From: Ga0077536 sp043744805
GTDB taxonomy: Bacteria > Pseudomonadota > Gammaproteobacteria > Ga0077536
NCBI GenBank assembly: GCA_043744805.1
Contig: JAYTTZ010000131.1
Span: 1-64,000 of the forward strand
DNA length: 64,000 bases
Direction of reading: 5' to 3'
The number at the start of each line of letters is the position of its first letter. Position 1 is the stretch's first letter. Under the pieces are notes generated by a model, which was not told the origin of the DNA, ran no database searches, and saw nothing but the letters and a program-made list of their open reading frames with translations. The position numbers were made by a program, and so were the translations under genes. Shown here one piece after another: positions 24,452 to 31,966 of the stretch.

Positions 24452-26248
24452 ATGAACGAGAAAGTAACCGTTGATTCCGCGATCGCGCAGACGAAGCTCG
24501 ACCCGGTCACCTTCGAAGTCCTGCGCAGCATCTTCGAGTACGCGAGTGATCGCATGTCCACCGTGCTGCAGCGGGCGTCCTTCTCGCCCATCCTGGCCGA
24601 CATGGTGGATTTCTCGAACGCCATCTACGACTACGACTGCCAACTGCTGTCCCAGGCGGCCAACTGCCCGATCCACCTCGCCGCGATGAAGTTCAGCGCC
24701 GAGGCGATCATCGCCCGCTACGGCCTCGCCAACATCTACGAAGGCGATGTCATCTGCGTGAACGACCCCTACCAGGGCGGCACGCACATCAACGACATGA
24801 CGTTCCTCTCACCCATCTTCGTCGAGGGCGAACTGCTGGGCTTCGCGGTGAGCCGCGGGCACTGGATGGATCTCGGTGGTGGTGCCGCCGGTGGCCAGGC
24901 GTTCGCCGGTACCCACATCGCGGGCGAGGGCCTGCGCCTGCCGCCCGTCAAGATCTACGAGCGCAACGTGGTGCGCCAGGAAATCGTCGATATCCTCATG
25001 AACAACACGCGCACGCCGCATTTCGTGAAGGGCGACCTCCAGGCGCATGTCGGCTGCCTGCGCGCAGGCACCCAGGAAATGCAGCGCGCCGCCGCCAAGT
25101 ACGGCGTGATCACCCTCAAGATCGCGATGAAGCAGTTGCAGGAATACACCGAGCGCATCGTGCGCAAGAGCATCAGCGAGATCCCCGATGGCGTGTACGA
25201 AGGCGAAGACTACGCGGATACGGACGGCTTCTCCGACAAACCCATCCAGATCAAGGTGAAGCTGATCGTGGAAGGCTCGGGCATCACGGTGGACTTCTCC
25301 GGTACCGACAGCGTGGTGAAAGGCGCGATCAATTCGCCCTATGCCAACACGGCGTCGGCTTCGCTGTACTCGCTGCAGTTCTTCCTCGCGCCGCATGCGC
25401 CGCAGAACCAGGGCATGTTCAACCCCATCACGCTGAAGATCCCCGAGAACTCCTGGCTGAACGCCAAATGGCCGGCACCGACCATCGGCTGCACCACGCT
25501 GACTTCCTCCAAGATCACGAGTGCCATCTGGCAGGCGCTGGCAAAAGCGATTCCGGAGCGCGTCACGGGTTCCACCAGTGCGGATTGCAACTGGTTCGTG
25601 TCTTCCGTGGTGGCAACCAATGGCGCCACCGACGTGTTCTCCGACCTGCCGGCCGGTGGCTGGGGCGCGACACCCTACAGCGATGGCATGAACGTCACCG
25701 AAGACCCGCTCGGCAACTGCATGAACATGCCGGCCGAAACGGCGGAAATCCTGTTCCCAATCGCCTACGAAGCTTTCGAACTGCGGCAGGACAGCGGTGG
25801 ACCGGGACGCTATCGCGGTGGACTCGGTGCGATCTTCAAGGTGCGTTACCTCGCCGAAGGTGCGCTCAGCATGGAGACGGCCCGCACGCTCGAAGGCAGC
25901 CCTGGCGTTGCCGGTGGCGAGCATTCCGACGTGCAGCGCCAGACCAAGATCCACGCCGATGGCCGGAATGAAGTCATCGGCGGCCTCGACACTGACGGTA
26001 GCTGGAAGAACCCGCTGCTCTGCGCGCATCCGTTCAGCCACGGCGAGACGTTCATGTTCGAGAGCACCGGCGGTGGCGGCTATGGCCTTGCGCTGGAGCG
26101 CGACCCGCAAGCGGTGCTCGACGACGTGCTGGACGAATACGTGTCGCTTGGCGCGGCCCGTGATCGTTACGGCGTGGTGATCGATCCAGCCTCCATGCAG
26201 ATCGACGCGCAGGCCACGACGGCGTTGCGGCAGCGACTCGCCGCCTAG
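24452..26248 (+). CDS. Hydantoinase/oxoprolinase family subunit B (HyuB)
   Basis: 598 residues beginning with the family segment KLDPVTFEVLRSIFEYASD and containing NDPYQGGTHINDM, the region IAGEGLRLPPVKIYE and the C-terminal motif ESTGGGGYG. Full length for a stand-alone HyuB; it has no C-terminal zinc domain, unlike the second HyuB at 31967. ATG 24452 follows GGGAGAAG. The ATP-dependent ring-opening complex is formed with the preceding HyuA. Confidence 0.88.
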   Translation: MNEKVTVDSAIAQTKLDPVTFEVLRSIFEYASDRMSTVLQRASFSPILADMVDFSNAIYDYDCQLLSQAANCPIHLAAMKFSAEAIIARYGLANIYEGDVICVNDPYQGGTHINDMTFLSPIFVEGELLGFAVSRGHWMDLGGGAAGGQAFAGTHIAGEGLRLPPVKIYERNVVRQEIVDILMNNTRTPHFVKGDLQAHVGCLRAGTQEMQRAAAKYGVITLKIAMKQLQEYTERIVRKSISEIPDGVYEGEDYADTDGFSDKPIQIKVKLIVEGSGITVDFSGTDSVVKGAINSPYANTASASLYSLQFFLAPHAPQNQGMFNPITLKIPENSWLNAKWPAPTIGCTTLTSSKITSAIWQALAKAIPERVTGSTSADCNWFVSSVVATNGATDVFSDLPAGGWGATPYSDGMNVTEDPLGNCMNMPAETAEILFPIAYEAFELRQDSGGPGRYRGGLGAIFKVRYLAEGALSMETARTLEGSPGVAGGEHSDVQRQTKIHADGRNEVIGGLDTDGSWKNPLLCAHPFSHGETFMFESTGGGGYGLALERDPQAVLDDVLDEYVSLGAARDRYGVVIDPASMQIDAQATTALRQRLAA

Positions 26249-26419
26249 GCGTGCTGTTGGCGATCCGGGCTCGCGCCTGCATTGCTGTGGAACACCAGCA
26301 CTGCAACCCGGGGACCGGATCGCCCCAAACTTCGGCACGCCTGCAGCGGGTAACGCGCGCCGGCAAGCGATGATCGAATCCACACCCGTGCCCGCCGTGC
26401 CGCCTGCCTTACCGCAACG

Positions 26420-27691
26420 ATGAACGTCCGGGCGCTGTGGCTGGCGCGTCATCGCCCCTGGGTGTTGCTGTGGCCGCTGGCCTTCGCCCAGGTGGTGTCC
26501 TGGGGCTCCCTTTACTACAGCTTCTCGCTCTTTGCCGGACCCATCAGTGCCGAACTCGGCTGGACGCTGCCGGCCTTGAACGGCGCGCTCACTGCGGGCC
26601 CGCTCGTGACGGGCCTGATGGCATATCCCATCGGGACCCTGCTGGATCGCAGCGGCGGACGCCACCTCATGAGCCTCGGTTCTCTGGGTGCGGGCCTGTT
26701 GTTGCTGGCCTGGTCGCAGGTGCAGTCGCTTGCGGGGTTCTACGTGCTGTGGCTGCTCCTGGGTGCGTGCATGTCCTGCGTCCTGATCGAACCAATGTTC
26801 GTCGTCATCCACCAGCAGTTTGGTGCCAATGCCCGGCGCGGCGTGATTGCAGCGACCTTGGTCACCGGATTTTCGGGCACGGTGTTCGTGCCGTTCATCG
26901 GCTACCTGCTGGCGCACATGGACTGGCGCAGCTGCCTGCTGGTGCTGGGTGCGCTGAATCTCGCATTCAACGTACCGGTGCATTTCGTTTTCAACCCGCC
27001 GCGGCGTTCGAACACGCGCAGTGCGCCGGTCGAAGACCCCGCTGCTGGTCGCGCCATACTGCGCGCGCGGCTGCGTAATCCCGTCTTCTGGGGGCTGGTG
27101 TGCTGGTACACCTCCTACAGCTTCACGGCCTCGAGCCTCATCTTCCAGCTGGTGCCCGTGCTGGGCGCTGAGGGGGTTGCGCGCGACGACATCTATTTCT
27201 GCTTCGCGCTCATCGGCCCGGCGCAGGTCGGCGCGCGGATCCTGATGGTCACGCTCGGGCGTCGCGGGAGCACGGCGCGATTCGGGGCCATGACCACGTC
27301 CATCGTGCCGGTGGCGCTGCTGGTATTGCTCTACGCACCGCCGACCACGACCTGGTTGAGCGTCTTTTCGGTCTGCTTCGGCATCGGGCACGGCGTCACC
27401 ACGATCCTGCGGGGCGTTGCCCCGGCCGAGTGGCTGGGCCGTGAACACCTCGCCCGGACCATGGGCGCCATCGCGCTGCCGATGATGTTCGCGATGGCGC
27501 TGGCGCCCTTGATCACGGCCTCGGTGTGGTCGGCGACCGGCAGCCCGCGCGCGGTCTGGACGCTGATCCTCGCCGGGTCCTGCATGGGTATGGCGGGCTA
27601 CGCGCTGGCCGTCGGCGCGCGCTATCGACAGCGTCGGCACGCCGTACTCCTGCCGACCGCAGAGCCCCCCGGGCCTGGCGCGTTTCCGTGA
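26420..27691 (+). CDS. Major facilitator superfamily transporter 1
   Basis: 423 residues with about 12 hydrophobic helices. The loop-2/3 motif region is GTLLDRSGGRHLMSLGS, a D-R-x-G-x-R/R form of MFS motif A, near residue 75. It starts 171 bp after hyuB. The stop codon overlaps the GTG of the next MFS gene (GTGA). Uptake of the compound degraded by the flavoprotein/HyuAB operon is plausible; the substrate is unknown. Confidence 0.82.
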   Translation: MNVRALWLARHRPWVLLWPLAFAQVVSWGSLYYSFSLFAGPISAELGWTLPALNGALTAGPLVTGLMAYPIGTLLDRSGGRHLMSLGSLGAGLLLLAWSQVQSLAGFYVLWLLLGACMSCVLIEPMFVVIHQQFGANARRGVIAATLVTGFSGTVFVPFIGYLLAHMDWRSCLLVLGALNLAFNVPVHFVFNPPRRSNTRSAPVEDPAAGRAILRARLRNPVFWGLVCWYTSYSFTASSLIFQLVPVLGAEGVARDDIYFCFALIGPAQVGARILMVTLGRRGSTARFGAMTTSIVPVALLVLLYAPPTTTWLSVFSVCFGIGHGVTTILRGVAPAEWLGREHLARTMGAIALPMMFAMALAPLITASVWSATGSPRAVWTLILAGSCMGMAGYALAVGARYRQRRHAVLLPTAEPPGPGAFP

Positions 27692-28929
27692 CGCCTCAGC
27701 GACACGCCGGCTGGCGCGACTACCTGGGACTCTGCTGCCTGGTGCTGGCCGGGGAGGCCATCTTCAGCCTGCCGTTCCATGTGCCACGCTTCTTCAAGCC
27801 GACGATGCTGGACGCCTTCGGGATCACCAACACGGCGCTCGGGGACGCCTTCGCGATCTACGGGCTGACGGCGATGCTGAGTTACGTGCCCGGGGGCTGG
27901 CTCGCGGACCGCCTGCCGGCACGCGGGCTCATCGTCGCCGCACTGCTGGCGACGGCACTCGGTGGCGCCTATCTCGCGAGCTATCCCGGCCCGGTCGGCC
28001 TGCGCTGCCTATATGCCTGGTGGGGCGTGACGACGATCCTCCTCTTCTGGGCGGCGATGATCCGCGCGACGCGGGAGTGGGGTGGGCCGCTGCGCCAGGG
28101 TCGCGCCTTCGGGCTGCTGGAAGCAGGGCGCGGACTGATGGCTGCCGTGTCGGCAAGCCTGGCGGTGCTCGTGCTTGCGCACGCGCTGGGTGGGCTTGCG
28201 CCGACGAGTGCGACGCGGATCTCGGCGCTCCGCGAAGTCATCCTCTTCTACACCGGCATTACGCTCGCCATTGCCGGGCTCTGCGCGTGGCTCATGCCTG
28301 CGCGCGCGCCGCACATCGAGACCCGTCCCGTAGCAGAGATCCGGCGTGGCACGGCAGTCAGCATCTGGTTGCAGGCGGCAGTGGTCGTCGCGGCGTACTG
28401 CGGCTATAAGGGCCTCGACAACTACGCGCTGTATCTTGTTTCGGCCTTCGGCATGGACGAGGTGCGCGCGGCCTCCTTCATGGCGGGTGCGGCGTGGTTG
28501 CGACCCCTGACGGCTTTGATCGCCGGCGTGCTGGCGGATCGACTGCGGCCCAGCAGCCTGCTCGTTGCAATCTTCGGCGTTTCCGCAGTGGCCGCGGCCT
28601 GCCTCGGACTCGTCGGACCAGGCCCTGCATTCAATGGCGTACTGATGGCCAACGCCATCACCAGCATCGCGATGGTCTACGCCTTGCGCGGGGTTTACTT
28701 CGTCCTCATGGAAGAATCCGGTGTCCCGGCCGCGCGCACCGGGTTTGTTGCGGGCGTGATTTCGGTGCTGGGCTTCTCGCCGGACGTGTTCTTCGCGCCG
28801 CTCGCAGGGCGTCTGCTGGATGCGCACGCGGGCATCGCGGGTTTGCAGCAGTACTTCCTGCTGCTGGCCGCCCTCGCGACCTGTGGCGCGCTGGTCGCCG
28901 GTCTGCTGGCACGCCAGTTAAAGAGCTGA
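27688..28929 (+). CDS. Major facilitator superfamily transporter 2
   Basis: 413 residues with about 12 hydrophobic helices and the MFS motif-A-like GGWLADRLPARGLIVAAL near residue 67. The open frame extends further upstream, but the GTG at 27688 overlaps the previous stop by 4 nt and gives a normal MFS N-terminus, so it was chosen. The two MFS genes are translationally coupled but dissimilar in sequence, so they may form a pair with different substrates rather than a recent duplication. Confidence 0.82.
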   Translation: MTPQRHAGWRDYLGLCCLVLAGEAIFSLPFHVPRFFKPTMLDAFGITNTALGDAFAIYGLTAMLSYVPGGWLADRLPARGLIVAALLATALGGAYLASYPGPVGLRCLYAWWGVTTILLFWAAMIRATREWGGPLRQGRAFGLLEAGRGLMAAVSASLAVLVLAHALGGLAPTSATRISALREVILFYTGITLAIAGLCAWLMPARAPHIETRPVAEIRRGTAVSIWLQAAVVVAAYCGYKGLDNYALYLVSAFGMDEVRAASFMAGAAWLRPLTALIAGVLADRLRPSSLLVAIFGVSAVAAACLGLVGPGPAFNGVLMANAITSIAMVYALRGVYFVLMEESGVPAARTGFVAGVISVLGFSPDVFFAPLAGRLLDAHAGIAGLQQYFLLLAALATCGALVAGLLARQLKS

Positions 28930-28966
28930 GCGACCTCGCATCAAGCCTCGACGGATTCGATCGGCA

Positions 28967-29413
28967 ATGTTTCTCTGGCTGCTGTGCTGCCTGTCGCCAC
29001 CGCGCGCCGGCGCCGCGACGCCGACAGGGTCCGGCATGGCGCGGCGCGAAGCGGCCGATGGCGTGGTGATCGGTGAACTGCTGGGGCCTCTTGCGGTGAC
29101 CGGCGAGCACGGCAAGTCCGTGGGTGCCTATACCGTCCTCTCGGCGCAGGACTATCGCGCCGATGTCCTTCCCTCGGGCGAGCTTGCCGGCGTGTCGGCG
29201 CTGGTCTACCCGATGCCCGGTTGCAAGGGCGCCCCGTTCCCCGCTGCACGTCCGCCCACGAAGCCCCTTGACCGGACTTCGTGGGCAGCCCGGAGAAGCA
29301 CGTCCCGGACTGCTTGTCTCGCCTGTTCTTGCCCGTGTCCTTGCGTGTGCAAGGCAGCCGCTGTCCCGCTGGCCTCAGCCCAGCCGGAAGCCGGCGTGAT
29401 TCCCGGCTTTTGA
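28967..29413 (+). CDS. Doubtful or degenerate ORF between MFS and monooxygenase
   Basis: A 148-codon ORF starting MFLWLLCCLSPP, which resembles a signal peptide. Codon third positions are GC-rich, as in real genes, only up to about 29260. Beyond a perfect 10-bp hairpin (29254-29286) the translation becomes Cys/Ser/Arg-rich and gene-like bias is lost, and its end overlaps the convergent monooxygenase gene. No family was recognised and no Shine-Dalgarno is visible. It may be a truncated remnant of an exported protein. Confidence 0.22.
   Translation: MFLWLLCCLSPPRAGAATPTGSGMARREAADGVVIGELLGPLAVTGEHGKSVGAYTVLSAQDYRADVLPSGELAGVSALVYPMPGCKGAPFPAARPPTKPLDRTSWAARRSTSRTACLACSCPCPCVCKAAAVPLASAQPEAGVIPGF
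29254..29286. repeat. Perfect 10-bp inverted repeat
   Basis: GCCCACGAAG (29254-29263) and CTTCGTGGGC (29277-29286) with a 13-nt loop. It is a strong hairpin without a T-run, in the convergent region between the MFS operon and the monooxygenase. It could act as a factor-assisted terminator or be a short mobile repeat. Confidence 0.5.
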
Positions 29414-31027
29414 TTCGCGCCACTGCTGCAGGTAATCGGGGATCCCGCGCGGGTAGTTGATCATCTGGCGCGCCTTGCCGGGGACATTCGCCGACATGTA
29501 CCAGGACTCCGCCTTGCCGAACAGGGTGCCCGCCGCGTACTCGTCGATGCGCTTTCGCCAGGCCTGGTCGGACTCCGGCGAAGACTCGATGCGGGTGTGG
29601 CCGCGGGCGCGCAGGAAGTCGAGCAACTGGACGATTTCCTCGCCGTGCAGTTCCGAACTGCTCGGCCCGTTCGAAAGCCCCGCAGGCGCCTGCGGCCCAT
29701 AGACGAAGAACATGTTCGGGAACCCGGTGGTCATGGAGCCGAGATAGGCGGACACGCCGTCCTGCCAGTGTTCCTTCAGCGTCTCGCCCCCGGTGCCGTG
29801 GATATCCATCTGGGTCAGCCCGCCCGTCACCATGTCGAAACCGGTGGCGAGGACCAGCGCGTCGAGCCGGTGCAACTGCCCATCGCGCGTCAGGACACCG
29901 TCGGCAGTGATGCGTTCGATGGGCGACGCCAGCAAGTCAACCAGCGTGACATTGGGCTGGTTGTAGACCTCGTAGTAGCGCTGTTCCAGAGAAATGCGTT
30001 TCACGCCATACGGATGTGGCGGCAAGGTAGGGGCAAGCTTTTCGGCGACCTGCGGATCGCGGATCCGCTGGCGGACCTTGTCGCGCCAGAACTCGTAGGC
30101 CACGGTGTTCAGCGTCTCGTCGGTCCAGATCTGCGCGAAGTTGCCGAGCCACGGAACGAATCCGCCTTCTGCCCAGTACTGCTCGTACTGCTCGAGGATC
30201 TGCGCGCGACTCAGGCCCTCTGCGGATTCGCCGGCATAGTCGTTGAAGTCGTACTCGTAGCCACCAAAGGTCCGGGCACGCTTTGCATACTTCTCCTCCA
30301 GGCCAATCTTGAGCGCGTTGTTCTCGGCGTGGTCGAGCTGGCGTTGCCGCATGGGCAACGCCATGTTGGGCGTGCGCTGGAAGACCGTGAGGTGCTCGAC
30401 CATCGGGCCCAGTTCCTGGATGACCTGAACGCCGGTCGCGCCCGTGCCGATCACGCCGACCTTCTGTCCCGTGAAATCGACGCCGCCCTGCGGCCAGCGC
30501 GCCGTGTGGTAGCACTGGCCCTTGAAGTCTGACAGTCCGGGGATCTCGGGCTGGTAGGGCCTGGAACCGATCCCGGTGCACAGTACGAGGTTCCGTGCGT
30601 GCGCGATGTGGCCGCTGTCGGTGCGCACGATCCAGCGGCGCGAAGCTGCGTCGAAGCGCGCCCCTTCCACGCGGGTCGAATAGCGGATGTCGCGGCTGAG
30701 GTCGAGCTTCTGGTCGACGTACTCGAAATACCTGCGCAGTTCATCCCAGCCCGGGAAGAGTTCGCTGAATTCCCAATCCTTCCAGAGACCCTTCAGCGCA
30801 AGCTGGTACATCGGACCATGCGTATCGCAACGTGCGCCGGGATAGCAGTTCCAGTACCAGACGCCGCCGAGCCGCGGCGCGGCTTCGAAGATCTTGACCG
30901 AGAAGCCGAGGTCGCGCAGGCGATCCAGCTGGTAGAGACCCGAGAATCCGGCACCAACGACGAGGACATCGAGTGTCTCGATCGCGGAGTCGGGTGCTTC
31001 GCAGCCTTCTTTCAGAACGGCATTCAT
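29375..31027 (-). CDS. Flavin-containing (Baeyer-Villiger-type) monooxygenase
   Basis: 550 residues. The FAD motif is VVGAGFSGLYQLDRL near residue 25, the Baeyer-Villiger fingerprint F-x-G-x3-H-x3-W-P appears as FKGQCYHTARWP, and the NADPH motif is VIGTGATGVQVIQEL. In the family it inserts oxygen next to a ketone, giving esters or lactones (cyclohexanone or steroid monooxygenase-like). ATG 31027 follows GAGGGGAG; an upstream in-frame ATG at 31060 is not supported. It is divergent from the EthD-like gene and convergent with the MFS operon. The ketone substrate is unknown. Confidence 0.88.
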   Translation of the reverse strand: MNAVLKEGCEAPDSAIETLDVLVVGAGFSGLYQLDRLRDLGFSVKIFEAAPRLGGVWYWNCYPGARCDTHGPMYQLALKGLWKDWEFSELFPGWDELRRYFEYVDQKLDLSRDIRYSTRVEGARFDAASRRWIVRTDSGHIAHARNLVLCTGIGSRPYQPEIPGLSDFKGQCYHTARWPQGGVDFTGQKVGVIGTGATGVQVIQELGPMVEHLTVFQRTPNMALPMRQRQLDHAENNALKIGLEEKYAKRARTFGGYEYDFNDYAGESAEGLSRAQILEQYEQYWAEGGFVPWLGNFAQIWTDETLNTVAYEFWRDKVRQRIRDPQVAEKLAPTLPPHPYGVKRISLEQRYYEVYNQPNVTLVDLLASPIERITADGVLTRDGQLHRLDALVLATGFDMVTGGLTQMDIHGTGGETLKEHWQDGVSAYLGSMTTGFPNMFFVYGPQAPAGLSNGPSSSELHGEEIVQLLDFLRARGHTRIESSPESDQAWRKRIDEYAAGTLFGKAESWYMSANVPGKARQMINYPRGIPDYLQQWRESKAGNHAGFRLG

Positions 31028-31388
31028 ACGTGCTCCCCTCGAACCCGCTGTTCCCGTCACGCGGCTGCAGGCGATTATTGTTTTTCTGGATTGGCTTCAG
31101 GCCAGGCACGGCGAACTGGGCGTTACGCGACGCTGGCTCTGGCGCCAACTTTCGTTTGCCGACGTGGCGCTGTCAACACGCCCTTGCCCGCTGCGCACGT
31201 TGGGATGCCGGTGTCCGGCGCGGCGCCATAACAGGCACGCATGTGCAGCCGAACCAGGCTCGACGACGGTTTACCCTGAATGGGGCAAACGTCGGGCAAG
31301 GGCGATTCCGGCCGTCTACCGCTCATGGGACTCATGCGCTAAGGTCGATGCCCGCCGACCAGGTGTCCAACCGACCAGGAGTGCTGCA
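31028..31388. other. Divergent intergenic region with imperfect operator-like palindrome
   Basis: 361 bp between the monooxygenase and the EthD-like gene. It contains CGACG(31264)...CGTCG(31294), with TTT/AAA and CCC/GGG pairs nested around TGAAT: a 31-bp imperfect inverted repeat and a candidate operator. No convincing promoter boxes or small gene were found. Confidence 0.4.
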
Positions 31389-31769
31389 ATGCCAAAAAAA
31401 TATACCTTCCTCGCTTTCACCAACCCGACACCCGGGAAGGAGGACGAATACAACGCGTGGTACGAAGAGCATCACCTGAAGGACGTGATCAATTGCCCCG
31501 GTTTCGTCTCGGCGCGACGCTTCCGGCTTGCGAGCACGCAGTTCCAGTTCAACACGGTCACGCCGGCCTATCGCTACCTCGCGCTTTACGAAATCGAGAC
31601 CGACGACATCGAAGGTTCGCTGCAGGAAATCGTCAACCGTGCCGGTACGGCGGACATGGTGATGGTGGATGCGATCGACATGGGCAGCCTGAGTGCGCCG
31701 GTCTATGAAGAAGTCACACCCCTGATCCTCGCCAAGGACGTCAAGCGTCCCCGACGCGTTCAGGCCTGA
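31389..31769 (+). CDS. EthD-like small dimeric alpha/beta-barrel protein
   Basis: 126 residues. PGKEDEYNAWYEEHHLKDV near residue 15 is the N-terminal signature of EthD/DUF4286-like ferredoxin-fold proteins, with an aromatic and His-rich entrance to a small hydrophobic pocket. Such proteins often accompany oxygenases of hydrophobic compounds, as binding or accessory factors. ATG 31389 follows AGGAG with good spacing. It is divergent from the monooxygenase. No catalytic residue can be assigned. Confidence 0.7.
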   Translation: MPKKYTFLAFTNPTPGKEDEYNAWYEEHHLKDVINCPGFVSARRFRLASTQFQFNTVTPAYRYLALYEIETDDIEGSLQEIVNRAGTADMVMVDAIDMGSLSAPVYEEVTPLILAKDVKRPRRVQA

Positions 31770-31918
31770 AGCTGGCGGCCATGACGGGTGTCGTCGCGCC
31801 ACGCGCGCACGACCCCGTCGTGACCATGGGTGAAGAGGTGGCGCGCTTCCCGAAGATTGGCGACCTGCTGGAGCCCGCGTAGGACGGCTTGATCCAGATG
31901 CCCTGCGCTGCCGCTTCG

Positions 31919-31947
31919 CAAAAAGACACGGCCCCGCAAAGGGCCGT
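31919..31947 (-). terminator. Intrinsic terminator of the minus-strand hyuA-hyuB transcript
   Basis: Read on the minus strand: ACGGCCC, loop TTTGCG, GGGCCGT, then GTCTTTTT. It has a 7-bp stem and a T-run, about 20 bp after the HyuB stop codon. Confidence 0.8.
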
Positions 31948-31966
31948 TCCAGCCCGGCGGGTGAAC

